Shown here one piece after another: positions 24,776 through 32,798 of a stretch of 49,954 bases of DNA; position 1 is the first letter of the stretch, and each line of letters opens with the position of its first letter. Location of the stretch: contig NZ_JAKWBE010000044.1 in the NCBI RefSeq assembly GCF_022513565.1, positions 1 to 49,954 on the forward strand, in the 5' to 3' direction. The notes beneath the pieces are model-generated. The model ran no database searches, was not told the DNA's origin, and saw only the letters and a list, made by a program, of their open reading frames with translations. Position numbers and translations under genes: made by a program. This DNA comes from Streptomyces gilvus. GTDB taxonomy: Bacteria; Actinomycetota; Actinomycetes; Streptomycetales; Streptomycetaceae.

Positions 24776-25129
24776 GTGGACGCCATGACACCCGCCGTAC
24801 TCGTGCTGCCCGGCCCCGTCACCCGTGACGAGGCGGCGGGGCTGTGCGAGGACGTACGGGCGCTGCTGGAGGCCGGCGGGGCGGGAGTGGTCGTGGTCGA
24901 CGTCGCCGGCATCGGGCCTCCGGGGCTGGCCGCCGTGGACCTGCTGGCCCGGCTCCAGCTGGCCGCCCGGCGGGCCGGCGGACGGATCCGGCTGCGGGAC
25001 CCGGCGCCCTCCCTACGCGCCCTGCTCGACCTGGTCGGGCTCCGCTTCGAGGTGGAGGGGCAGCCCGAACAGCGGGAACCACCGCTTGGTGTCGAGGAAG
25101 AAGTGGAACCCGGTGAGCCGGCCGTCTGA
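24776..25129 (+). CDS. STAS-domain protein (anti-sigma-factor-antagonist-like)
   Basis: 117 residues from GTG 24776, or 114 from ATG 24785. Residues about 5-90 read as a STAS fold: AVLVLPGPVTRDEAAGLCEDVRALLEAGGAGVVVVDVAGIG, then GLAAVDLLARLQLAARRAGGRIRLRDP. The position after the second strand that carries the phosphorylatable Ser in SpoIIAA-type proteins is Pro-Pro-Gly here, so a kinase switch is doubtful. The last 39 codons overlap, tail to tail, the 3' end of the sigma factor gene on the opposite strand. A role with that sigma factor is tempting but unsupported. Confidence 0.75.
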   Translation: MDAMTPAVLVLPGPVTRDEAAGLCEDVRALLEAGGAGVVVVDVAGIGPPGLAAVDLLARLQLAARRAGGRIRLRDPAPSLRALLDLVGLRFEVEGQPEQREPPLGVEEEVEPGEPAV

Positions 25130-26041
25130 GATCTCCAGCACCTGCACCGCCCAGGGCGCGTAACCGCCCGCTTCCGGGTCCGGCTTGTACTGGGCGAACC
25201 CGGGCAGGCCGTTGACCTGGACCGGCACCAGCCGGGAGCCCTCGCAGGCGGAGCCGAGCGTGGTCATGAAGCCCGTGATGTCGTCGTGGCCGGTCAGCCA
25301 CAGGTCGAACGGCGGCATCGTCATGACCGCGTCCTCGTGCAGCAGGGCCGTCAGAGCGGTCATGTCGTAGCCCTCGAAGGCCGCCACATAGCGCTCCAGG
25401 AGTTTCTGCTGCTCCTCGTCGAGAGGGTCGGAGACGGCCGCCGAGGCCGTCTTGTCGCCCTGCTCGCGGTCGGCGAGGGTGGCCCGGGCCCGCTGCAGCG
25501 CGCTGTTGACCGAGGCGACCGAGGTGTCGAGCAGCTCCGCGACCTCGCTCGCCTTCCAGGCCAGCACCTCGCGCAGGATCAGCACGGCGCGCTGCTTGGC
25601 GGGCAGCTGCTGCAGCGCCGCCATGAAGGCCAGCCGCACGGACTCCTTGGCGACGGCCGCCTCCGCCGGGTCGTCGGTCGTGGGCAGCACACGGTTGTCC
25701 GGCATCGGCTCGAGCCAGGTGTTGTCCGGGCGGGGGGAGAGGGCGGCCTGGGCGAGCGGGGTCGACTCGCTGAGGTCCATCGGGCGGGCGCGCTTGTTGC
25801 CGGCGGTCAGCATGTCGAGGCAGACGTTGGTCGCGATGCGGTAGAGCCAGGAACGCAGGCTGGAGCGGCCCTCGAACTTCTCGTAGCTCCGCCAGGCGCG
25901 GACCATGGTGTCCTGCACCGCGTCCTCGGCCTCGAAGGACGAGCCGAGCATGCGGTAGCAGTAGCCGGTCAGCTCGACGCGGTGTTTCTCCAGCTTGAGG
26001 TCCAGGTCCGCCGTCGCGGTCCCCGCCGTGCTCTCACTCAT
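25013..26041 (-). CDS. ECF-type sigma-70 factor with C-terminal SnoaL-like domain
   Basis: 342 residues from ATG 26041; the open frame continues 26 codons upstream without similarity. Region sigma2 is VELTGYCYRMLGSSFEAEDAVQDTMVRAWRSYEKFEGRSSLRSWLYRIATNVCLDML. Region sigma4 is MAALQQLPAKQRAVLILREVLAWKASEVAELLDTSVASVNSALQRARATL. Residues about 225-335 form a SnoaL/NTF2-like domain (LLERYVAAFEGYDMTALTALLHEDAVMTMPPF...WLTGHDDI). In related ECF groups this extension replaces an anti-sigma factor and controls activity directly. No anti-sigma gene is adjacent. Its 3' end overlaps the STAS gene by 117 bp in antisense. Confidence 0.92.
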   Translation of the reverse strand: MSESTAGTATADLDLKLEKHRVELTGYCYRMLGSSFEAEDAVQDTMVRAWRSYEKFEGRSSLRSWLYRIATNVCLDMLTAGNKRARPMDLSESTPLAQAALSPRPDNTWLEPMPDNRVLPTTDDPAEAAVAKESVRLAFMAALQQLPAKQRAVLILREVLAWKASEVAELLDTSVASVNSALQRARATLADREQGDKTASAAVSDPLDEEQQKLLERYVAAFEGYDMTALTALLHEDAVMTMPPFDLWLTGHDDITGFMTTLGSACEGSRLVPVQVNGLPGFAQYKPDPEAGGYAPWAVQVLEISDGRLTGFHFFLDTKRWFPLFGLPLHLEAEPDQVEQGA

Positions 26042-26171
26042 CGTCCACCCACCCCTGTGGCCGTTCTGTGTCGCGCCTTTGCGCCCAGCACTTCGGAAGC
26101 TACCGCAGGGCACTGACAATGGCGTGTCGAGCGGGGAAAGGCGCAGGTGGCAGGGGGTGGGCGGAAAGGGG

Positions 26172-27443
26172 CTACGCCGTGACCGGGCGGCGCGCGGCGA
26201 CCCTCGCCGCCCGCGTGCCCAACACCGTGATCGTCACGACCCCCAGGACCGCCAGCAGTCCGACGCCGACCGTCCCGGCCCAGCCCCCGGCGTGGAAGGC
26301 CGTCGCGCCCACCGTGCTGCCCGCGCTGGAGCCGACGTAGTACGCCGACTGGTACAGCGCCGACGCCTGCGCGCGCCCGGTCGTGGCCGTCTTGCTCACG
26401 GCCGAGGAGGCGACCGCGTGGCCCGCGAAGAAGCCCGCCGTGATCAGCACCAGGCCCAGCAGGACCAGCGGCAGCGACGGCGCCAGCGACACCAGCAGCC
26501 CCGTGGCGGTCGTAGCGCCCGCCAGGTACAGGGCCCCGCGGCGGCCCAGCCGGCCCACCAGCCGCCCGGCCGTCGACGCCGAGACCGTGCCCACCAGGTA
26601 CACCAGGAAGATCGACCCGATGATGCCCTGGGGGAGCGAGAAGGGGGCCTCCGTCAGGCGGTAGCCGATGACCGTGTAGACCCCGCCGAACACCGTCATG
26701 AACAGCGCGCCGATCGCGTACAGCCGGCGCAGCAGCGGGTCGGAGAGGTGGTCGCGGACCGTCCGGGCCAGGACCCGCGGCCGCAGCGAACCGGCGACGA
26801 AGTGGGCCGGCGCCGGCAGCAGCATCCGGAAGGCGGCCGCGCAGACGACGGCGATCACCCCGATGACGCCCACCGCGACCCGCCAGCCCCACTCCTGCGC
26901 GACCCAGCCGGTGACGACCCGGCCGCTCATCCCGCCGACGCTGTTGCCCGCCACGAACAGCCCGATCGCCGTGACCAGGGCCTTCGGCCGGACCTCCTCG
27001 GCGAGGTACGCCGTCGCGGACGCCGGGAGCCCGGCCAGCGCGGCGCCCTGCAGACCCCGCAGCACCACCAGCACGCCCAGCGAGGGAGCGAACGGCACCA
27101 GCAGTCCCACGGTCACCGCCACCGCGAGGGAGGCGGTCATCACCGTACGGCGCCCGAACCGCTCCGACAGCGCGCTCATCGGCAGCACGAACAGCGCCAG
27201 TCCGCCGGTCGCCGCCGCCACCGTCCAGCTCGCCTCGCTCGCCGCCACCCCGAACTCACCGGAGATCAGCGGCAGCAGGGCCTGCGTGGAGTACAGCAGC
27301 GCGAAGGTCGCGACCCCGGCGAGGAACAGCGCGAAACTCATCCGGCGATAGCCGGGCCCACCTGGGGCCATACGGGAGTCGACGACGGGGACGGGCCTGG
27401 TGGCGCCCACGGCGGTGGACGCCCCGGTACTGGCGGGAGACAT
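26172..27443 (-). CDS. MFS transporter (YnfM-like)
   Basis: 423 residues with twelve hydrophobic segments after a 35-residue polar N-tail. The MFS loop 2-3 motif is seen as LSERFGRRTVM, and LRGLQGAALAGLPASATAYL fits the fourth helix. Arabinose-efflux/YnfM-type transporters share this pattern, usually exporting drugs or sugars. It is divergently transcribed from a LysR regulator with a 62-base intergenic region, the classic arrangement for a LysR-controlled exporter. ATG 27443 has GAGG upstream. Confidence 0.9.
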   Translation of the reverse strand: MSPASTGASTAVGATRPVPVVDSRMAPGGPGYRRMSFALFLAGVATFALLYSTQALLPLISGEFGVAASEASWTVAAATGGLALFVLPMSALSERFGRRTVMTASLAVAVTVGLLVPFAPSLGVLVVLRGLQGAALAGLPASATAYLAEEVRPKALVTAIGLFVAGNSVGGMSGRVVTGWVAQEWGWRVAVGVIGVIAVVCAAAFRMLLPAPAHFVAGSLRPRVLARTVRDHLSDPLLRRLYAIGALFMTVFGGVYTVIGYRLTEAPFSLPQGIIGSIFLVYLVGTVSASTAGRLVGRLGRRGALYLAGATTATGLLVSLAPSLPLVLLGLVLITAGFFAGHAVASSAVSKTATTGRAQASALYQSAYYVGSSAGSTVGATAFHAGGWAGTVGVGLLAVLGVVTITVLGTRAARVAARRPVTA

Positions 27444-27478
27444 GCCTCGAAGCTACGTACGCCCCGCTCATCCGTCCA

Positions 27479-27514
27479 ATGCACGGAATCCCCATAATCG
27501 TTCCCATGGTGCAT
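27479..27514. promoter_or_regulatory. probable LysR operator between MFS and LysR genes
   Basis: ATGCAC (27479-27484) and GTGCAT (27509-27514) form the outer arms, with GGAAT/GTTCC-like inner arms and an AT-rich centre (CCCATAATCG). It overlaps the LysR start, suiting autorepression plus control of the MFS gene. Confidence 0.5.
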
Positions 27515-28468
27515 CAACCGAGTTCACAGGCCCGCCTGTCACCGACCAGTGACACACAAGACACCGCGGACATGGCGATGCTGCTCGCCCCGCGCCTCGC
27601 CCACTTCGCCGGCGTCGCCCGCACCGAGCACGTCACCCGCGCCGCCCAGGAACTCCAGGTCCCCCAGTCGACGCTCTCCCGCGCGATGGTCCGCCTCGAA
27701 CAGGACCTCGGCGTCGACCTGTTCGCCCGCCACGGCCGCACCCTCTCCCTCACCCCGGCCGGCCGCACCTTCCTCGCCTCCGTCGAGCGTGCCCTCGCCG
27801 AGATCGAACGGGCCGCCGACGAGGTACGCGCCGACGCCGACCCGACCAGCGGCAAGGTCGCCTTCGGCTTCCTGCACACCATGGGCGCGGAAACCGTCCC
27901 CGGCCTCATCCAGGCCTTCCGCGTCGACCATCCCCGCGTCCGCTTCAGCCTCGTCCAGAACTACGGCGAGGCCATGCTGGAGAAACTCCGCGCGGGCGAG
28001 CTGGACCTCTGTCTGACCTCGCCCGTCCCGGACGCCCCCGACCTCGTCGCCCGCCGCCTCGACGAACAGAAACTGCGTCTGGTCGTCCCCGCCGACCACC
28101 GCCTCGCCGCCCGCAGACGCGTCCGCCTCGCGGAAGCCGCCGACGAGACCTTCGTGACCCTGGAACCGGGATACGGCCTGCGCCGCATCACGGACGACCT
28201 GTGCAAGGAGGCCGGCTTCAGGCCCCGGATCGCCTTCGAGGGGGAGGAGGCGGAGACCCTCAGGGGCCTGGTCGCGGCGGGCCTGGGCGTCGCCCTGCTG
28301 CCCCCACCGGCCTTCCCCCGCCCCGGGGTCGTGGAGCTGACCGTCACGTCCCCGAGGGCGGCCCGCGAGATCGGCGTGGCCTGGCTCGACGGCCATCCGG
28401 ACACACCCCCGGTGGCGGCCTTCAAGAAGTTCCTGCTGTCCAGGAGGGGCGGCCTGCTCCCCTCCTAG
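27506..28468 (+). CDS. LysR family transcriptional regulator
   Basis: 320 residues from ATG 27506; an earlier ATG at 27479 lies inside the palindromic operator and is less likely. The N-terminal winged helix-turn-helix is FAGVARTEHVTRAAQELQVPQSTLSRAMVRLEQDLGVDLFARHGRTLSLTPAGRTFL. The effector domain follows (GKVAFGFLHTMGAETVPGLIQAFR, LRAGELDLCLTSP). It probably controls the divergent MFS exporter. Inducer unknown. No Shine-Dalgarno is visible, so the mRNA may be leaderless. Confidence 0.92.
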   Translation: MVHQPSSQARLSPTSDTQDTADMAMLLAPRLAHFAGVARTEHVTRAAQELQVPQSTLSRAMVRLEQDLGVDLFARHGRTLSLTPAGRTFLASVERALAEIERAADEVRADADPTSGKVAFGFLHTMGAETVPGLIQAFRVDHPRVRFSLVQNYGEAMLEKLRAGELDLCLTSPVPDAPDLVARRLDEQKLRLVVPADHRLAARRRVRLAEAADETFVTLEPGYGLRRITDDLCKEAGFRPRIAFEGEEAETLRGLVAAGLGVALLPPPAFPRPGVVELTVTSPRAAREIGVAWLDGHPDTPPVAAFKKFLLSRRGGLLPS

Positions 28469-28489
28469 ATCACCGGCCCAACGACCAGC

Positions 28490-29251
28490 TCACCGGCCCA
28501 ACGATTTTCCGAACCCGACGGCCAGCGGCATCCGCAGCCCCAGCGGCGGCGGAGCCGCCAGCGCGTCCTGGACGGGCCGCGAGACCACCCCGCCGAACAG
28601 CGCGCCCATCACGAAGTCCTCGGCGAGCGCCTGCACTTCCGCCCGGTACTGGTGCAACCCGTGTCCGTCGGAGTGCACTTCGAACCGGCACACCTCCCGG
28701 TTCGCCTTCTTCGCCCGGGCCGCCAGCCGGAAGGACAACTCGGGGTCGCACACGTCGTCGTTGGTGCCGTGCACGATCAGCACCTGCCGCCCGACGAGCT
28801 GTTTCACCGGTTCGGGCGAGGCCGCCACGTCGTCCTCGGGAAGCCAAGGGGCGATCGCCACCACGGAGTTGACGGCCTCGTGCCCGCCCGCCCGGAGCGC
28901 GGCCCGGCCGCCCATGTCGAGCCCGACGAGGCAGACGGGGACGTCGCCGTAGCGCCGTACGACCTCGTCCGCGGCCCAGGAGGCGTCCTGCGCCAGGTGC
29001 GCCTCGCTGCCGTTCCACCCCCGGTACCGGTAGTGGACGACATGCGCGGCGAGGCCCTGCTCCCGGCCCGCGCGGGCCAGCCGGCGGCCCAGCGTCCGTA
29101 CGGAGGCCGTGGCGAGCACGGTGGACGGTCTGCGGTCGGACTCCTCGTCGCCGCCGGGGAGCAGCAGCACCGCTCCGCTCACCGCCGTCGGCTCCGGGCC
29201 GAGTGCCCTCCCCAGCCGGGCCCGTCGAACCGGCGTCGCTTGGTGTGCCAT
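28490..29251 (-). CDS. alpha/beta hydrolase with Asp at the nucleophile position
   Basis: 253 residues from ATG 29251. The alpha/beta-hydrolase fold is visible as GAVLLLPGGDEES, the nucleophile elbow VCLVGLDMGGRAAL (residue after Leu is Asp, where esterases have Ser), VLIVHGTNDDVCDP (acid loop) and FEVHSDGHGLHQ (catalytic His loop). Asp nucleophiles occur in dehalogenases and epoxide hydrolases, but the rest looks like dienelactone-hydrolase/BAAT types, so the activity is uncertain and it could be non-catalytic. Monocistronic, divergent from add. Confidence 0.8.
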   Translation of the reverse strand: MAHQATPVRRARLGRALGPEPTAVSGAVLLLPGGDEESDRRPSTVLATASVRTLGRRLARAGREQGLAAHVVHYRYRGWNGSEAHLAQDASWAADEVVRRYGDVPVCLVGLDMGGRAALRAGGHEAVNSVVAIAPWLPEDDVAASPEPVKQLVGRQVLIVHGTNDDVCDPELSFRLAARAKKANREVCRFEVHSDGHGLHQYRAEVQALAEDFVMGALFGGVVSRPVQDALAAPPPLGLRMPLAVGFGKSLGR

Positions 29252-29520
29252 GACAGAACAGTTTGGACTCCTCCCTGGCCTGATGACCAGGGTTGCGGGC
29301 GGCTGCTCCGCCACGTGGTTCCTGTTTCATCGCCCGCCGCCGCGACGTGCGCGGTGTTATGTGGGCTCCGCAGGCGTTTTATCTCTCCGCAGTCCCTGCG
29401 GCGAGCAGGCGCCGTCCCTCGGCGCGCAGATCGGCCTGAGTGCATCGGGGGCGAGGTGACCCTCTCGCCAGAGGTGATGCGGTCACCGTTACGTATCGAC
29501 GGAGTTGTACACCGAGTCGT

Positions 29521-29532
29521 CTACGCGCGTAG
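29521..29532 (+). promoter_or_regulatory. nucleoside-regulon operator before add (perfect palindrome)
   Basis: CTACGCGCGTAG, immediately followed by GAGG, so it overlaps the add Shine-Dalgarno AGGAGG (29531-29536) and ends 17 bases before the ATG. TTGTAC just upstream, in the stretch ending at 29510, could be a -35 element. Confidence 0.85.
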
Positions 29533-29548
29533 GAGGTACAGTGCGGAA

Positions 29549-30706
29549 ATGACGAGCCAGACCATCTCGAACACCCCGACGCCGGACCAGATCCGCCGGG
29601 CGCCGAAGGTTCTGCTGCACGACCACCTCGACGGCGGCCTCCGCCCGGGGACGATCGTCGAACTCGCCCGCGACACGGGCTACTCACGTCTCCCGGAGAC
29701 CGATCCCGGCCGGCTCGGCGTCTGGTTCCGCGAGGCCGCCGACTCCGGCTCCCTGGAGCGGTACCTGGAGACCTTCTCCCACACCGTCGGTGTGATGCAG
29801 ACCCGGGACGCCCTGGTCCGGGTCGCCCGCGAGTGCGCCGAGGACCTCGCCGAGGACGGGGTCGTCTACGCGGAGGTGCGCTACGCGCCCGAACAGCACC
29901 TCGACGGCGGGCTCAGCCTCGAAGAGGTCGTCGAGGCCGTCAACGAGGGCTTCCGGGAAGGGGAGCGGACCGCCCGCGAGAACGGCCGGCGCATCCGCGT
30001 CGGCGCCCTGCTCACCGCGATGCGGCACGCCGCCCGCGCCCTGGAGATCGCCGAACTCGCCAACCGCTACCGGGATCTCGGCGTCGTCGGCTTCGACATC
30101 GCGGGCGCGGAGGCCGGTTACCCGCCCACCCGGCACCTCGACGCCTTCGAGTACCTCAAGCGCGAGAACAACCACTTCACCATCCACGCGGGCGAGGCCT
30201 TCGGGCTGCCGTCGATCTGGCAGGCCCTGCAGTGGTGCGGCGCGGACCGGCTCGGGCACGGGGTGCGCATCATCGACGACATCCAGGTGCACGCCGACGG
30301 CACGGTGAAGCTCGGCCGGCTCGCGTCCTACGTACGGGACAAGCGCATCCCGCTCGAGATGTGCCCCAGCTCCAACCTCCAGACCGGCGCCGCCGCCTCC
30401 TACGCCGAGCACCCGATCGGGCTGCTGAGGCGGCTGCACTTCCGGGCGACCGTGAACACCGACAACAGGCTGATGTCCAACACCAGCATGAGCCGGGAAT
30501 TCGAGCACCTTGTCGACGCGTTCGGTTACACGCTCGACGACATGCAGTGGTTCTCCGTCAATGCGATGAAATCAGCGTTCATTCCTTTCGATGAACGACT
30601 GGCGATGATCAATGACGTCGTCAAGCCCGGATATGCCGAGCTCAAGTCCGAATGGCTGTTCCAGCAAACGGCCTCCACCAGCGGTTCCGCGGACATCGAG
30701 GGCTGA
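29549..30706 (+). CDS. add: adenosine deaminase
   Basis: 385 residues. The metal-dependent TIM barrel is marked by KVLLHDHLDGGLRP (HxH zinc ligands), FTIHAGEAFG (His ligand and catalytic Glu), RLGHGVRI and TVNTDNRLMSNTSMSREF (metal Asp; Asn replaces the second Asp common in other bacteria, as in actinobacterial relatives from memory). It converts adenosine and deoxyadenosine to (deoxy)inosine, the substrate of the purine nucleoside phosphorylase at 44.4 kb. ATG 29549 with AGGAGG 12 bases upstream. Controlled by the operator overlapping its ribosome-binding site. Monocistronic. Confidence 0.95.
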   Translation: MTSQTISNTPTPDQIRRAPKVLLHDHLDGGLRPGTIVELARDTGYSRLPETDPGRLGVWFREAADSGSLERYLETFSHTVGVMQTRDALVRVARECAEDLAEDGVVYAEVRYAPEQHLDGGLSLEEVVEAVNEGFREGERTARENGRRIRVGALLTAMRHAARALEIAELANRYRDLGVVGFDIAGAEAGYPPTRHLDAFEYLKRENNHFTIHAGEAFGLPSIWQALQWCGADRLGHGVRIIDDIQVHADGTVKLGRLASYVRDKRIPLEMCPSSNLQTGAAASYAEHPIGLLRRLHFRATVNTDNRLMSNTSMSREFEHLVDAFGYTLDDMQWFSVNAMKSAFIPFDERLAMINDVVKPGYAELKSEWLFQQTASTSGSADIEG

Positions 30707-30846
30707 TCGGGGGACAGCGGGGTGCGGGGAGTGCGGGCGGGTGTTCACAGCCCGTCCGCATTTCGATGTTTGCGGCGGGCGGGTCGGCATGTTTACGGTC
30801 GTGGACCGCTCGCATTCTCCCTCATCCCATTTCGAGGACGCATTTC

Positions 30847-31125
30847 ATGAAGCAGTCTGCTGCCAAGACCCTCGGTGTCGCCGCTCTCGGTGCCGCCTTC
30901 GCCGCCGTCGGTGCCGGCGCCGCGAACGCCGCCCCCGCGCTCCCGGACACCTCCGGGGCGCTGGACACCGTCACCAGGACGCTGCCGACGGAGAACGTCT
31001 CCAAGGCGCTGCCGGGTGCCGGCGAGGCGGTCGCGCCCGTCGCCGGACTGCTCGGCGGGCTCCCCGTGGGCCAGACCGGCCTGCCCACCCACGGCCTGGC
31101 GATGAACGGCCTCCCGCTCGGCTGA
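30847..31125 (+). CDS. small secreted Ala/Gly/Pro-rich protein
   Basis: 92 residues from ATG 30847, with GAGGA about 9 bases upstream. The signal peptide MKQSAAKTLGVAALGAAFAA...ANAA gives a mature chain of about 62 residues, rich in Gly, Leu, Pro and Val and without Cys. The pattern SKALPGAGEAVAPVAGLLGGLPVG resembles the other secreted protein at 37021 (VTGPLAGLKPNPLAG) in composition. Such proteins are common in Streptomyces and of unknown role. Terminated by the hairpin at 31160. Confidence 0.75.
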   Translation: MKQSAAKTLGVAALGAAFAAVGAGAANAAPALPDTSGALDTVTRTLPTENVSKALPGAGEAVAPVAGLLGGLPVGQTGLPTHGLAMNGLPLG

Positions 31126-31159
31126 ACATCCCGCTCGGGCTGAACCGGCCCGCCCGAAC

Positions 31160-31207
31160 ACGCCGACGGGGCGCACCTCCTGGACACGGGGCGCGCCCCG
31201 TCGGCGT
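31160..31207. terminator. bidirectional terminator
   Basis: ACGCCGACGGGGCGC (31160-31174) pairs perfectly with GCGCCCCGTCGGCGT (31193-31207), 15 bp with an 18-base loop. It lies between the convergent secreted-protein and PspC genes. Confidence 0.9.
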
Positions 31208-31220
31208 ACATGCTCCGGGA

Positions 31221-31424
31221 CTACCAGGCGGTGCGGGCCGCCTTCCCCTCCGAGGGCAACAGGATCCACAGCGCTATGTAGAGCAGGAACTGCGGGCCCG
31301 GCAGCAGACACGACAGCAGGAAGATCACCCGCATCGTGGTCGCGGAGGTGCCGAAGCGACGGGCCAGACCGGCGCACACTCCGCCGATCATGCGGCCGTT
31401 GGTGGGGCGGACGAGGGCGGACAT
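31221..31424 (-). CDS. PspC-domain small membrane protein
   Basis: 67 residues. The PspC signature LVRPTNGRMIGGVCAGLARRFGTSATTMRVIFLLSCLLPG is followed by FLLYIALWILLPSE, giving one or two membrane segments. ATG 31424 with AAGGAG 7 bases upstream. PspC proteins take part in membrane-stress signalling in enterobacteria; the role of these short actinobacterial forms is unknown. Single gene. Confidence 0.9.
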   Translation of the reverse strand: MSALVRPTNGRMIGGVCAGLARRFGTSATTMRVIFLLSCLLPGPQFLLYIALWILLPSEGKAARTAW

Positions 31425-31522
31425 GTGCGGCTCCTTCGCGTTGTACGGCTGGTTCCGAGGGGCCCGTACGGCCTCCCCGACTGCCTTCGACGCTACGTAC
31501 CCGAAGCTCGCAAAACGTCACA

Positions 31523-32074
31523 CTACGGAGCCATCCCGACCCTGGGAAACGTCGGGGTCGGACCCTGAGCCGCTTCCTCCTGGCGGAGGGCCGCCCGCTC
31601 CCGCCGTTCGGACCTGCGACGGAGCCGGACCCGGGAGGCGGGGACGACGGCGAGGTGGGCGAGGGCCACCCCCACCGTGTTGAGCAGCAGCGAGTCGATG
31701 TCCGGGACCCGGCCCGGCACCCCCGTCTGCAGGATCAGGATGCCCAGCGAGACAAAGGCGCCCGCGGCCACCGTACGGACCAGGGAGGCGAGCGGGGAGG
31801 CGCCGAGCCTGCCGTGGGTCATCGGGAGCAGGACCCCGAGCGGGGCGAGCAGGGCGACGCCCTCGGCGATGCGGTGGGCCGCCGCCGGCCACCCCAGCGT
31901 CAGGTCGGCCCGGATGCCGGCCAGGGGGCGCAGATTGGGCGGCTGCACCCAGGGCACGTCCAGCGGACGCAGCGTGAGCCAGGCGACGAACGCGAGGTGT
32001 GCGACGAGGAGGACACCTCCCGTCACACGGATGCGGATCGCGGCGCTGCCGCCGATGGAGCCTTGACGCTGCAC
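31523..32074 (-). CDS. VanZ-like membrane protein
   Basis: 183 residues from GTG 32074, preceded by GGGTGG; the frame extends 32 codons further upstream. VanZ-like fold: about four hydrophobic segments (VTGGVLLVAHLAFVAWLTL, AEGVALLAPLGVLLPM, TVAAGAFVSLGILILQTGV, DIDSLLLNTVGVALAHLAV), with the conserved acidic DIDSLLLNTVG motif. The C-terminal 30 residues are basic and cytoplasmic. VanZ of enterococci gives low teicoplanin resistance; the function of family members elsewhere is not known. Confidence 0.85.
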   Translation of the reverse strand: MQRQGSIGGSAAIRIRVTGGVLLVAHLAFVAWLTLRPLDVPWVQPPNLRPLAGIRADLTLGWPAAAHRIAEGVALLAPLGVLLPMTHGRLGASPLASLVRTVAAGAFVSLGILILQTGVPGRVPDIDSLLLNTVGVALAHLAVVPASRVRLRRRSERRERAALRQEEAAQGPTPTFPRVGMAP

Positions 32075-32192
32075 GCCACCCAAGACGCGGCGCCCGGCAC
32101 GATCGGTTCCGGGTCCGCCGACGTACCTGTACGAGGCCTGTGCCACACCCGCGTTCCAGACCCCGTTCACCCGCGCGGGGCCGCGCCGGGCC

Positions 32193-32798
32193 TCAGCCGC
32201 CCGTGACCTCGCTGGACGGCGGTGTCTCGCTGCCCGGCCGGGAGCGGAGGTCGCCGGTGCACGCGTAGCGGCGCGGCGGCTCCTTGCCGGGGCCGCCCAG
32301 GATGACCGAGCCGTCGCCCTCGGCGGCGGCCGAGTCGGAGAACGTGCACACCAGCTGCGCCAGCGCGTAGGAGGTCAGGTCGCCGGGCGCGGTGCTCAGC
32401 CGCAGGGCGTCGTCGGGATCGCCGGGGCGCGGCCCGCCGACCGTCATGCCGCCCCGTACGTCCGTCGTGTACCCGGCCTCCTTCTCGGCCGGCGACGGCG
32501 TCGCCGCGAGCTGGTCCAGCAGCCCCTGCGCCACCAGCACCCGCCGCCGCGTGTCCGCCGTGCCGTCCGGGACGCGCACCGCCCGGTCGACGGCCACCAG
32601 CGAGGAGCCGCACAGCAGGAACACCTGCACGGGCAGCCCGCGCGAGGCCTGCGTGGAGACGTCCGGCCCGGCCAGCGAGCACAGCACCCGCGAGGGCGCC
32701 GCGCCGAAGTCGGTCGGTACCTGGGTGGAGCGGATGCCGCACCCGGTGAGCACCACACCCAGCAGGGACAGCGCCGTCAGCCGGCGTACGTTCCTCAC
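32193..32798 (-). CDS. AfsQ-operon lipoprotein
   Basis: 201 residues from GTG 32798, with GGGGGAGGC upstream. Signal peptide MRNVRRLTALSLLGVVLTGC with lipobox LTGC. The mature part (IRSTQVPTDFGAAPSRVLC...VQVFLLCGSSLVAVDRAVRV...RVLVAQGLLDQLAATPSPAEKEAGY) resembles the GerMN-type region of LpqB-like lipoproteins. Its GTGA start/stop overlap with afsQ2 makes it the third gene of that operon. It may present an envelope signal to the kinase; this is inference from position. Confidence 0.85.
   Translation of the reverse strand: MRNVRRLTALSLLGVVLTGCGIRSTQVPTDFGAAPSRVLCSLAGPDVSTQASRGLPVQVFLLCGSSLVAVDRAVRVPDGTADTRRRVLVAQGLLDQLAATPSPAEKEAGYTTDVRGGMTVGGPRPGDPDDALRLSTAPGDLTSYALAQLVCTFSDSAAAEGDGSVILGGPGKEPPRRYACTGDLRSRPGSETPPSSEVTGG

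Noticed and set aside
32250..32380. Partial operator-like strings (ACGCGTAG, GCGCGTAG) inside the lipoprotein gene
   Set aside because: Only half-sites, inside coding sequence, and not near a promoter of a nucleoside gene.
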